Under the pieces are notes generated by a model. That model made no database searches and was not told where the DNA came from. It saw only the letters and a list, made by a program, of their open reading frames with translations. A stretch of 64,000 nucleotides of DNA. It comes from Sarcomyxa edulis (Eukaryota; Basidiomycota; Agaricomycetes; Agaricales; Mycenaceae). This document shows positions 50,851-64,000 of the stretch, piece after piece (position 1 is the stretch's first letter; each line of letters opens with the position of its first letter). The translations under genes were made by a program, and so were the position numbers. The DNA is taken from positions 806,001-870,000 of the forward strand of contig QUOL01000007.1 of NCBI GenBank assembly GCA_009761415.1, read 5' to 3'.

Positions 50851-53800
50851 CTATTTATTCGGTTTTCGCTTCTTGGGCGAAAATATGACAACCTCAGCCC
50901 GGTCGACTGTAGGCCATCCCGAGGAAGATTGTGATCTTGGTAAAGTTATCGATATTGGAGCAGACTGTTGCGAAAGCACTGGGAGCTCGTCCGGGTCTAG
51001 ACTATGTAGACGTTTCAGCCCACGTAATCGCACAGTATGATGTGGCTTGGACTTGGTAGCGCCGACCATCTCGGGCAGCCGGAACTCATCGTCGACATCC
51101 AGTGGCACTTGGTCGTCTTCTTGCCACTCAACCTCGTCATCCGTGTCGGCCCCATGTGCTTTGAAAGACTTTTTGGATGGTACGGTCTTTGGAGTTTTGA
51201 ATCTACCTTCACCTTTTCCCCTAGGAGTTTTAGTCGATGCATATTGATCAACAACATGGCACAATTCGACAGTGGCACCAGCACAGAGAAGAGCGTCCAC
51301 CCAGGCCTACACATGAAGCAATCAGAACAGCTGATGGGATAAGAAGATCTGAGTTGCAACATGCCTTCTGGTTCTCCTGTAGCGTATCACCGGGCCCTTT
51401 AACTTCGACCGATTTACAGGTCCGTGTCGTCATATTCCAAACGATAAGATCTGGTCCCCCACCACACCGCCCTACGTAGTCCTCGCAGAACAGCTTGCAA
51501 ATGCCTGCCAATGTTTCACCACCGAGGCACTGACATAAGATGTCAGATCAACCTCGTCGTCTAGGATGAAAGAAAGAAAAAGCTCACGTCGACGATCTCT
51601 AATAGATCACTCTTATCACAGATATCCCACCGCACTCCGACACAACACGTCCCCTTATCTCTGTACATGTCATCATACCTCTCCAATATGTTACCACCTC
51701 TACCCTCCCTGATTTCTTCTAACCGCCGGTCAATCAAACTCTTCCGTGCATAATAAAAGGAATCTTCTCCCAAATCCAGAGGCCCCGCTTGAAACTGCGT
51801 CTCAAACGCACCGGGAACAGGAGTGAAGATGATGTCCCAGAATGTGAGACCGAATAGGGTTCTATAGATACTCGTTTCAGAGTGGAACCTATACGATACA
51901 ACGGTCAGAATTAAAAAACGAGGGGAAGACAGATGTAATGAACTTACCCTTTATACCCCTGTAACTCGTAATGTTGGAGGGCACGGGTCTCTACGTTCAC
52001 TTCTCCCCCATCTAATCCACGCCATATTGATTTGCCTTTCCACGACCATTTCCCATCGACCTGCGCAAGCGTTAAAGACAATCTGATAGATTGGGCATGA
52101 ACATGATGACATACTTGGGCATGATTCGTCGGCCCTCCACCGACGAAGGGACCATCAACATCAACAGCGCGCCTCTTACCCTTTACCTTCTCCGACATCG
52201 GCGTAAAATACGCCTTGGCTTCCTCGCTCTTCATCGGCGTCGTCGCACGCTTATTCTCTTTCCCCTTGATAGGATTGCCGTGAACATCAAGCTTGATACT
52301 GTCCGCTCTAGTCCAGACCCGAGTGGCGATGACATTGACCTCAGTCGCCTTCCTCAGCCCCGCTGCCCACGTAGTCCGTTCCTCTTCTGGTACTTTCAAC
52401 TTCTTCTCTACGGCCTGGAGACGTTTGAAAAGGTTTGGGCGATAGACTGTGGTATGAACACCCGGTTAGATCAAGAAGAACACTGCGATGAAAAAGGACG
52501 CTGGACGCACCACCACCCGTATCAAAATCCATCAACCCATCTTTCAAGCCCTGCATTGCGCTGTGCAAAACAAGAGTCCTATCGTCCTCGAGATTGACGA
52601 TATAATTAGTCAGAATAAGTGCCCTTCGATCATACCATTTCCCTCTCTTGCCCCGTCTCCATAGGTTCTGGGCCAGAAGCTCATCTAGTAACTTCAGCTC
52701 TTGCGGAAACTGCTTTAACTTTCCATACGAGGAATAAGCTTTCTCCGCTATTCGGGTGTAGACGTGACCTTCCAAAGTCCAAGAGTTAATTTGAGTGTGA
52801 TGGTGCATGTATATATGATGAGCTTACCAGGTTCGAACCTTTCTCGTTCAGGCTTCCTCTCATCTATTTGATTCACACCGGCAGCAACGAGATCCTTCCA
52901 GATAGGGTACACATTCTCCTCCCACTCCTGCACGACCCCTCTCGCCGCTTGGATTACAGCCGTCTCCTTTACCTGCACTTCCTCCCCCTCATCATCGTCT
53001 TGATGCTCACGTTTTGCGTGCGATTTACTCGTACCCGGCGTCACGGGCGTCACAAAACCGTGTGCGACAACCACAGGAGTCTTACTGCCCCTCCCTCTTC
53101 CCGACTCCCCGCCGCTCAAGATCTCATCAATCTTCGCCTTGACCTCCAACGCCCGTTCATACGCCAACAACTCCTCTCTTGTCCGCCAGATATCCGGACT
53201 TCGCCCGTAAGGGTAATCCGCGTGCACTCTTTTCTTGAATCGGTTCAAGAGGGCTTCTAGGAATATTGAGGTGGGCAGTTCCGTACTGTCGGGACCAGAT
53301 ACCAAATGTTGTGGTTAGAAGGAGAAGATGGACTGGTAAGCGATGAGAGAGAGGGGGGGGGGCTAACCTTCGTAGAAAGATGATATGTATACGACGGAGA
53401 AGTTTGTACACGTCGTAGTTCAATTTCACGCATTTGCCTGTTGCAGAAAGTACGAAGAACAGAGTTAATCGTTAGCGAGACATCTGTATAGAACGAGACG
53501 CACCTGTCAATTGCAGTGCCATCTCTCTCAGTCTCGCCTCCTGTGAATGTCGCTTTGTCGGACGTTTGTCAGAGAAAAACTTCCCGAGAGTGGGTTGTCG
53601 CCACCCGCTCGGTTCAGGTTCAGCCTTTATTCGTATTTTCCCTCTAGCCTTGACTCTGGGTGATGGGACGGCTATAACGAAATCAGAGATGGTACTCTGG
53701 TTCTGAGCTGATGCGAGAAGTGCGTATATCAAAGCGGGTTTCTGAGTGGATGTAGTGGGCTAAGATTAGTACCTAGAAACAACAAGAGAAAGTGAGATAA

Positions 53801-54654
53801 GGAGACATACGGTACTAGAATGACTGTTCGTTTTCATATCCTTAGCTAGAGTCTTGAGTTGTTCCCTCGAAAGACTATCGAGTAACTCGGAAAGCGACAT
53901 AAACGATTCGGATTGACAGATGTAGGACAGATCTAAGTCGCCAGCGTCAAGAACGTTGATACTGTTGCTAGAGGTCGCAGACGATGAGGGGCCGGCCTCA
54001 GGTGCAAATGATTCGGGTTTCATATCCTCGTCGTCACTATCCAGGGTTAGGTCGATATAATCCACCTCCCGTTCCCCGATTTTGATCTTCGAGTCTTCAG
54101 ATTCCTCCTTGTCCTCCATCTTCACTTCCTCTTTAACGGAGTATAAAGGCCGACAGAGCTCGTCTATCGCCTTAACCACACCTTCAGGCCCCAACTCGCT
54201 TTCATACTTCAATTTTTGAAGCGAGAGCCACGAGTTTTGTTTCCGAAGGGCCAACTTGACGAGCAGAAACCGTGCGGCATCTAGTAACCATAAGTTCTCT
54301 ATATAAGACTGCAAAGAAAGATGTTACATGAGATGGTGCCGTAAACTCTTAGAAACTCGAGCTCTTCCGGTGATAGAAGATGCTGCTCGTGTATAAAAAC
54401 AGTATTGGTTGCCGCTAGCCCGATTATTCTGGGGTTAGTTTTGCAGTCAAGGGACAGGATTAGGAGGGCTCACTTTCGAAGACGTCGACGTAAGCGGATT
54501 GTCTTCCGCCATATCTTGGACTGCTTTGTGCATCTTGCGGATCGACGACTGTATCCAGATCTTCAACATCGAGTTGAAGTTGGTCCTGATCCCGTCCATC
54601 CGGGCCAAATATGAGATCGTTCAGTAATCGTGCCGACTGAGAGGCATAGGCCAT
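50851..54654 (-). CDS. FAN1: FAN1 structure-specific nuclease (VRR-NUC)
   Basis: FAN1 is a nuclear 5' flap endo/exonuclease used in interstrand-crosslink repair. The start at 54654 gives 'MAYASQSARLLNDLIFGPDG'. Exon two has 'TVFIHEQHLLSPEELEFLRV'. Next come 'LRKQNSWLSLQKLKYESEL' and the SAP-like 'FMSLSELLDSLSREQLKTLA'. The TPR-like middle includes 'RTREELLAYERALEVKAKID' and 'LVLHSAMQGLKDGLMDFDTG'. The catalytic VRR-NUC end contains 'YKGFHSETSIYRTLFGLTFW', 'GGPDLIVWN' and 'SVEVKGPGDTLQENQ', that is, the Glu of HSE, the Asp of PD and the ExK pair that coordinate metal in this family. About 110 residues follow the usual family end ('ELCHVVD'): a basic and acidic tail that finishes 'FSPKKRKPNK', possibly an NLS. 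It lies between copies F and G; a broken copy of its 5' end is at 21300-21785. Confidence 0.9.
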
Positions 54655-55313
54655 CGTCGCAGGTGCACTGCCCGAGACACAGAGGCAGTGAAATTAGTAG
54701 ATGAAAGGAGACTCGAGACTCGAGATGGTTCAAGCGTGCATGTGACTATAGTCACGTCGCGTTCAAGCCAATTACAAAAATGAAGTGATCTACTACTATT
54801 CATCTAGCGCTATATCTTCTATATGTATATAGCACGAGGCACAAGCTCGAATGGATCATCATTAGAGGAACAGGCACAGTGATATATAATGAAACACCCA
54901 TAGATAGCTCGAGAGTATAGCAAAACTACCTTCGTATAATGTACGTTCGGCGAGTCGGACACCGAGGACTTGATTTCTCAACAGGAAGGGGCAGAGCATC
55001 GCACCAACGACAGAAAATGGACGGAAGAAGGGAGACGTCATTAGCAAGAGGTATCTGTAGGCGGGATTGATACGGTCCGAATTCATTTCTGTGAACCAGA
55101 AATGATGCCTGAATCGAAGCCTAGCCAGGCTAGTAGCCTTGCTAGCGCGGAGACAACTGGAGCAGGCTCACATGGCAGTTACTTGACAGCAGAAAGTCCG
55201 CTAAAGTGAGCTGAAAGGGATTGATGTTGCATTTGTAGTGTAGTGCAAACCGGATGCAGAGCATGAAGAAAACAGTAGAAGGGTTCTTCCATCAAAAGTT
55301 CAAATCTTCACCC
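54655..55313. other. FAN1 promoter side and relic sequence
   Basis: Close to the FAN1 start lies GTGACTATAGTCAC, a near-perfect palindrome also kept in the relic at 21.3 kb. About 54934-55045 is the second copy of the short coding-like block at 22617-22725, read on the minus strand as 'PFFRPFSVVGAMLCPFLLRN' and onward. No complete gene is supported. Confidence 0.5.
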
Positions 55314-58300
55314 TTAGGGATCAGCAATATAACGTCGACGATGTTCCACCGAGGCTTGTCCACCTGGATGCATCCCACACCGTGCTGTAGCGCGGTTAGC
55401 CATATCTTCAATCGATCCAAACTCAGCAGTATAAGGATCATAGCTATTGCGCGTGTACTGGAGGAGCTCTTGGTAGACATGGTCGTCCTGAGGGTCAATG
55501 ACCCGGAACGTTTCGGAGCTAGCACCTGCGCACCAAATATTGTAGGCGGTAAATTTTGGCTTATCGGTCACTTCTGGATCCGGTTTGGGAGTTGGACTGA
55601 GTTTCAATGTCGATTTCCGTGCTGGTTTCGTTCTCTCACGGGACATCGGACGAGCTGAGGCGGGGGGACCGAATTTAATGGCAGGTGTGTCTGATGCTAA
55701 GGCAAACACCATACGAATGATAGGCGGGTGAGACTTCGCCTTTTCAGAGAACACGCCCGCTGGTCCGAAAAGATTCATCGTCTCAAAGGTACCCACGTCA
55801 ATGCTGGCCTGATATAACGGGTCGTTCTTGACCTGAATCAGGATGGCAGACACGTTCTCTTCGGAGAGGCGGTTATTTAACAGGATAGGAATGAGCATAT
55901 CGATACTACCATTGGTGTTGGTGCAGATTATGGCGGCGCCCCGGACGATGAAGTGCCAGAGGTGGTCCTCGTTGACTGCATTGAAGTCGCGCACCTTGAC
56001 AAAGTGGTTGAACCAGATGTGCGCATGCTCGAACGTTTCTTCCAATGTCGCAGTTGAGGCATCCGCAGTGAGACATTCAGACGGGGTGTGTTTCTTCATC
56101 TGTTCGTGACACGACTCCGGGAGTAGCGCCTGGAGGAAATCAATGACACGAACCACGCGCTTTGCTCCATCTTCCTTGAGATCGTTATCAATGCCATTAC
56201 TTCCCAAGGCAGTCAGTGAATCTAGGGGAGGCTTAGGACTCCGGAGAGCGATGTCCCTAGCTAAAAGAGCAAGCAACGCCACGACGAGCTCCCCTCGATC
56301 GCCAGCACGAAGATGAGAATATTTGATGTGGTCGACGAGCGCTTTGGCGGCACCCCAAGACGTCATACCGAGGGAGGCAGCCTCAGCTAGCAGTGGCTCG
56401 GAAGGCGCAATGGTGAACATATCTTTGAAACCACGCGTGGCGGAGAAGCATAGACGCATGTGGTTCGCTATCTGATTGCATTCCTCCGACCGATCTATCC
56501 AGTGCGTGCCTCGAAACTCCAAGCACAAACGCACGTCCAAACATGCAAGCTTTTCGTCGTCTCTATATTCTTTCCAGGGCATGGATGAGGCGGAGTATCT
56601 ACATCCCAGGAGTCTACCGTGCGCAAAATTGACGATGCCGGAGCGGTCTACAGGGGAACTGTTATCGTAACGGGTGGGAAATCTGAAGAGAAACGAGAGA
56701 AAATCAAAACAGATAAAGGTTTGAGTAACGACGGATCTCACAATGCACGTCCTAAGTGGGCTATCTGGTGTGTAGATGCAAGACGGTCGAGTGTCCAAGT
56801 CCCATCTGCGGGAACGCGCACCGCAAACTCGTCGAAACCTACTTCGGTAATCGGCGGAAAGAGATTTAACACCTGCATCCTGACTCTGTTGGAAGGACCG
56901 AAGGTTTGAGAGTCCGGCGAAACTTCCTGCGATTGGCCACCAGTAGAAACGAAGAGGGAGAAGAAAGGTAAGTCCTTCAAGGGGTGGAGCGCATGGCGTA
57001 ACTCTGAGAAATATGTGTATGACTGTCTCCCAATCCGGCGTGTCAACGAGCTTGCTTCATCGAGGCATATCACAAGAAGAGGCTCTTCCGCGCATCGTTT
57101 CAAAGGGTCGAGAAAATCACGGAGAGCAGTCCCGGCCTTTTCGATATCGATAGGTTCACCTTTGCGGGCGGAAAACTATGGGCTGGTCAGGAGGCGAGCA
57201 GATGAGAAAAACGACATACATACCTTCTCAGCTTCTGCCATCACGTCGGTATAGAACCTCTCTCGGTACTCTCCATACTCTAAAACTGGCTCTTCGGCAG
57301 CATTCAACTTCTTCATAGACATCTTCGTCCGAAATCCTTCAGCCAACAAGGAAAGGCGATCTAGTGTCGTAGCTTTTATATACGACGCTCCAGCTATATG
57401 TTCTCTGACGGGGATCGTCTCTACACCCAATGTTTAGTAGAAGCCAAGTAGGTAATGATAGAAACTACATACTATCCGAGTCTTGTATCTGTTCCAAGCG
57501 ATGCTTCGTCACGGTCATAAGACCATAGACAAAACCTTCAAAATGCTCTCGCGACATCTGTTGAGTAAGCCCGTTTTGTGATTTGAGCCAAAACCAGTCT
57601 TGAAATTTCTGATTCTCAGGAGGAGGACAGATAACCCTAGTCGCTATGATGGAACTTCAGACCCTGAAATTTTGATGATAAACAGCGCTAACTCACAGTC
57701 ATGATCCTGGACTTCAAGATTGACAGAGATATAGACAATGCTCTTCGCGAGCTCGTCGTTCATGCGAGACTTGCCGGTTCCCGAAGATTGAAGAAGAGCG
57801 GCATAACGGGCATAAGGAATATTGCCACTGTTATTCTTCATATAGCTCCTAAGAGTAGCGTGCAATAACTTGGCTGAGTCGCCACGGAACTCTTCAGACC
57901 AGGACGAGAAGATTGCTGTAAAACAAGTATACCGCTTCAGGTTCCGGAGCGCGAGATGAAAGAATGTCGTGCGCACCTTCATAGTCTTTCCGAATGTCCA
58001 AATTTTGATTGGAGGTTGCGATTGATGGTGTAGGCTTGTGAAGATATTCTATGGTAGACGATGTCGATCAGTATTAGGCAAGACTTCGATTTTCGGCATA
58101 AACGTACTTAGCTCGAGAATTTTGTTGAAGGACGGAGGGTCTAATGACCAACATTCCAGCAGGATATCAATCAGATCTGGATGAGATTCTACAAAAGCCT
58201 CCCATCTATCGCTATACTTCCTGGGATGTATCATCTCTTGGAGGTTTGGATCGAGCCTTTCGCCAGCCTGGCTTACGATGATTTGGAATATGTCGCCGAG

Positions 58301-58555
58301 GATTGGGACCTTGAGATTTGAGTCTAGTTTGTCAAACTGGTCTCTCTCAAGATTCCATCGGCCCAGGTATTCAAGCACACCAATGTCGACTGGGCTCAGC
58401 TTGGAAATGGTTGACCTAGCGCGGTCGCCGAGATTGTCTGTGGATTGTGAACACGTCAAGAAAGAAGAGGTATTGGTTGCGACGCGTTTCTTTGGGCGAG
58501 GATTTTCTGGTTGTTCCAGAGGACGTTTTCTGGTGATTCTAGCGATTCGAGGCAT
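55314..58555 (-). CDS. copy G: P-loop NTPase-REase-like protein, intact motifs
   Basis: Seventh and most separate paralogue, minus strand. It starts 'MPRIARITRKRPLEQPENPR' followed by PKKR, the clearest NLS-like cluster of the set. Walker A 'QSSGTGKSRMND' lies near 57765-57795, Walker B 'LLVICLDEAS' near 57055-57090 (Glu present), and the C-terminal signature 'GSIDMLIPIL' and 'ILIQVKND' near 55825-55915, with Asp and QxK retained. It has the short C terminus of A, B, D and F, ending 'GGQASVEHRRRYIADP'. Exon one is closest to copy D. The upstream sequence has TGGTCACTAATGGTCACTA, into which the Tc1/mariner element has inserted 75 bp before the ATG. All exon joins keep frame by eye. It is separated from F by FAN1. 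Confidence 0.8.
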
Positions 58556-58631
58556 GAGTGGCGAAGTGGTGAGTGTCTGGGTGTGTCACGTTAAACCTTT
58601 GGGCAGGCGTTATGGTCACTAATGGTCACTA

Positions 58632-60221
58632 CAGTGGCCGTCACAAGTAATGGACCACTTGTCACTTTTTCATTCTTCCTCCGAAATCTCTGAAACCTCG
58701 TTTGCTCTTAGATTCACATTAATATATTCAGCATTGTATAATACTTGTATATCCAAATATCGAGTCCATGAGTTTGTGTTGTGAGGACTGAGCGAGAAAT
58801 CGGCGCGGAGTTTCGGACTTCGGGATCCGTTTCTTTTGCCCGATCGTACCTCGCCACACTCTTACTACAAAATAATCATCACACAATCGAACTTTCGTAT
58901 TATGCTACCACTATATATTTCCCTCTGACATGGTCTACACTACACCAACAAAAAAAGCTCGCATCATCCAGTTGAAAGATCTCGGAGCCTCAAATCGTGA
59001 GATTGCCAGCAAATTCGGAATCAGCAACTCGACAGTCTCTCGAATCAACAATCGGTACCGAATTTCCCGCGATTTCTACAATATCAAGCCCAAGCCTGGT
59101 CGTCCGCATAAACTAGGTTCACCCGAGATTCGTATTGGTGCTCGTATGCTTGCAACAGGGTCTGCCCGAGATGCTACAGACCTTCAACGCAAGTGTTTCC
59201 CGGAGGTCAGCGTCAGCACCGTGCGTCGTCACCTCGATGCATATGGCCTTATGGCATGTGTGCGTCGTAGGAAGCCACTTTTGACCCGGGTGCATAAACG
59301 GAAGCGCCGGGATTGGGCAAATAAGTTTGGAAATTGGACGGTTCAAGACTGGCGAAAAGTTTGCTTCTCCGATGAGAGCAAATTTAATTTGTTTGGGTCA
59401 GATGGGCGCAGGTATTGTTGGAGGAGACGAGGGGAAGCGTATGATGACCGGTTCACTCAGAAAATGGTCAAGCATGGGGGAGGGCATGTGATGGTATGGG
59501 GGTGCATCACTGCACAGGGTGTTGGGCAACTTCATCGCATCGAAGGAATTATGGACGCCAACCGATACATCCAAATACTCCAGAAATCATTTCTAGGGAC
59601 CCTCCACAACCACCACATAGAGCCCACAGAAATTATTTTCCAGCAGGATAACGACCCGAAACATTCTTCGAAACTTGCTCAAAATTGGTTTGACGAAAAC
59701 GAGATCGATGTTCTTGACTGGGCACCCAGCTCGCCAGACATGAATATCATAGAGCATGTATGGGCCTATCTTGGACGCATGGTATACTCTCGAAACCCGT
59801 TGCCTAGAAATTGTGAGGAGTTATGGGCCGCACTTCAAGAGGAATGGGGTAGGATTGATTCGGACTATATTTCAAAGCTTTATGACAGTCTTCCGGAGAG
59901 GGTGGCAGCACTGAAGAAGGCCAAGGGTGGTAGTACTAGATACTAAATTTCAAGAGTCTGTTGTTCCCCCAATGAAGATATTTTGGCATCACAAAGCTTT
60001 ATGTGTCATAAGTGCAAAAGTATTGGACCTCATATAGAAATTTTGTTTCCTTTCTTCTCAATGGATATTAACCAATTCTCAACATCCATGTATCCTACTA
60101 ATAGCTCACACACAGTATATTCAAAGGGAGGTAGTTCAAGTGGTGGGGGGAGGAGAACGAGCACGCGAGGTCGCGTTGACTCGCGGCCCGTCACGTGGTC
60201 CATTACTTGTGACGGCCACTG
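58632..60221. mobile_element. intact Tc1/mariner element (1590 bp, 27 bp TIRs, TA target duplication)
   Basis: The left end CAGTGGCCGTCACAAGTAAT begins at 58632 and the same 27 bp sequence ends inverted at 60221, with no mismatch. TA flanks both sides (58630-58631 and 60222-60223). The single open reading frame inside (58930-59946) has all catalytic residues. It sits between copy G and XPB. Perfect TIRs and an unbroken frame suggest recent insertion. Confidence 0.93.
58930..59946 (+). CDS. Tc1-family DD34E transposase
   Basis: An intronless 338-residue transposase that cuts and pastes its own element at TA sites. The N-terminal helix-turn-helix reads 'IQLKDLGASNREIASKFGIS' and 'NSTVSRINNRY', with an AT-hook/GRPR-like linker 'KPKPGRPHKLG' at about residues 55-65. 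The second HTH includes 'VSVSTVRRHLDAYGL'. The catalytic triad is 'VCFSDESKF' (Asp), 'IIFQQDNDPKH' (Asp) and 'DMNIIEHVW' (Glu), with 34 residues between the second Asp and the Glu. The length is normal for the family and no frameshift or stop is present. The first ATG gives 'MVYTTPTKKARI', and 298 bp of leader lie between the left TIR end and it. Confidence 0.95.
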   Translation: MVYTTPTKKARIIQLKDLGASNREIASKFGISNSTVSRINNRYRISRDFYNIKPKPGRPHKLGSPEIRIGARMLATGSARDATDLQRKCFPEVSVSTVRRHLDAYGLMACVRRRKPLLTRVHKRKRRDWANKFGNWTVQDWRKVCFSDESKFNLFGSDGRRYCWRRRGEAYDDRFTQKMVKHGGGHVMVWGCITAQGVGQLHRIEGIMDANRYIQILQKSFLGTLHNHHIEPTEIIFQQDNDPKHSSKLAQNWFDENEIDVLDWAPSSPDMNIIEHVWAYLGRMVYSRNPLPRNCEELWAALQEEWGRIDSDYISKLYDSLPERVAALKKAKGGSTRY

Positions 60222-60351
60222 TACATACACTGAACCCGTGCCCAGATGCATCTCTAATCCTGGGCCCTGGGGTAGATCGAAATAGTGTTCAAGAAAAAAA
60301 ATCAAGCCCTCGTCCGCTTTAGCCTCCTATCCGGACTTTCGCGAGAACATA

Positions 60352-63779
<3,428 letters not shown>

Positions 63780-64000
63780 TTGGGATTATTGGACAAAACG
63801 CTGGCTAGAATTTGGAGTCGGAGAGATAGAGATGAGAGAGAGAGAGAAAGCAAAGAAAACGGAAATCGAGTCTGGCAGAGTTGACCGAAGAGCGGTTCCG
63901 GCATCGGAGTTTGAAAACACCAGCTCAACGTTGCGGACGTCCTCGCTCTCTTCTCACCATCACCTTCAATTTCTAGAGCAGTTTCATTTCTTGATTTATC
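63780..64000. promoter_or_regulatory. upstream region of XPB/Ssl2
   Basis: This is the presumed promoter and 5' untranslated region of the helicase gene. It contains a short (GAGA)n tract near 63830-63846. No other gene is visible before the window ends. Confidence 0.4.

Noticed and set aside
17516..58555. Prokaryotic origin or bacterial defence island for the NTPase-nuclease genes
   Set aside because: The genes have about six conserved spliceosomal introns, TATA promoters of fungal type and coding style like their neighbours; a eukaryotic family is the simpler reading.

Overview
The window is nuclear DNA of a filamentous fungus, most likely an agaricomycete (mushroom-forming) basidiomycete. 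Genes are split by many short (about 50-60 nt) GT...AG introns. There are no operons or bacterial-type signals. The single-copy genes are eukaryotic: arginase, homoserine dehydrogenase, NEDD1, a SWAP/SURP protein, FAN1 and XPB/Ssl2. The taxon is inferred from gene structure and from families familiar in these fungi; no marker gene fixes it.

Layout. 1-17 kb is ordinary single-copy sequence: a RAD5/RAD16-like SNF2 ATPase (1520-6009 +), arginase (6381-7902 -), homoserine dehydrogenase (8313-9680 +), an ankyrin-repeat protein with a long disordered tail (10563-14891 -), and a secreted GDSL/CE16-like protein whose nucleophile serine is replaced by Asp (15558-17086 +). From 17.5 to 58.6 kb the window is dominated by seven paralogues of one multi-exon family, called here copies A to G. 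A (17516-20743), B (23184-26404) and C (26842-30395) lie on +. D (39630-42892), E (43275-46814), F (47141-50337) and G (55314-58555) lie on -. Each encodes a basic, NLS-like N terminus, a P-loop NTPase core (GTGKS, Walker B) and a C-terminal region with a D/N...QxK signature like a restriction-endonuclease (REase) fold. This is the arrangement of Crinkler/RHS-type NTPase-nuclease proteins. Single-copy genes sit between the two blocks: a small unknown gene, NEDD1, a SWAP/SURP gene and a membrane protein. FAN1 (50851-54654 -) sits between F and G. An intact Tc1/mariner element (58632-60221) and XPB/Ssl2 (60352-63779 -) close the window.

The most interesting material is the seven-copy family. 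Two motifs co-vary: C, E and G have Walker B 'DE' and nuclease 'D...QVK', while A, B, D and F have Walker B 'DD' and 'N' at the nuclease acid. The set looks like active-looking and degenerate members side by side. The copies are mosaics. The two-gene unit B-C is repeated in inverted orientation as F-E, and C and E are nearly identical over most of their length. A matches B in its middle and D at its C terminus. A, C and E share a proximal promoter block with CACGTG and TATA.

Mobile and relic sequence is abundant in the same stretch. It includes a 1.06 kb non-autonomous TIR element in front of the SWAP/SURP gene (35740-36800), a 756 bp near-palindromic foldback element with perfect 56 bp ends (38670-39425), a broken duplicate of the FAN1 promoter and 5' exons (21300-21785), and a short duplicated coding relic (about 22617-22725 and 54934-55045).

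Limits: all exon joins were made by eye. No alignment, HMM or structure search was run. The nuclease fold is inferred from motifs only.
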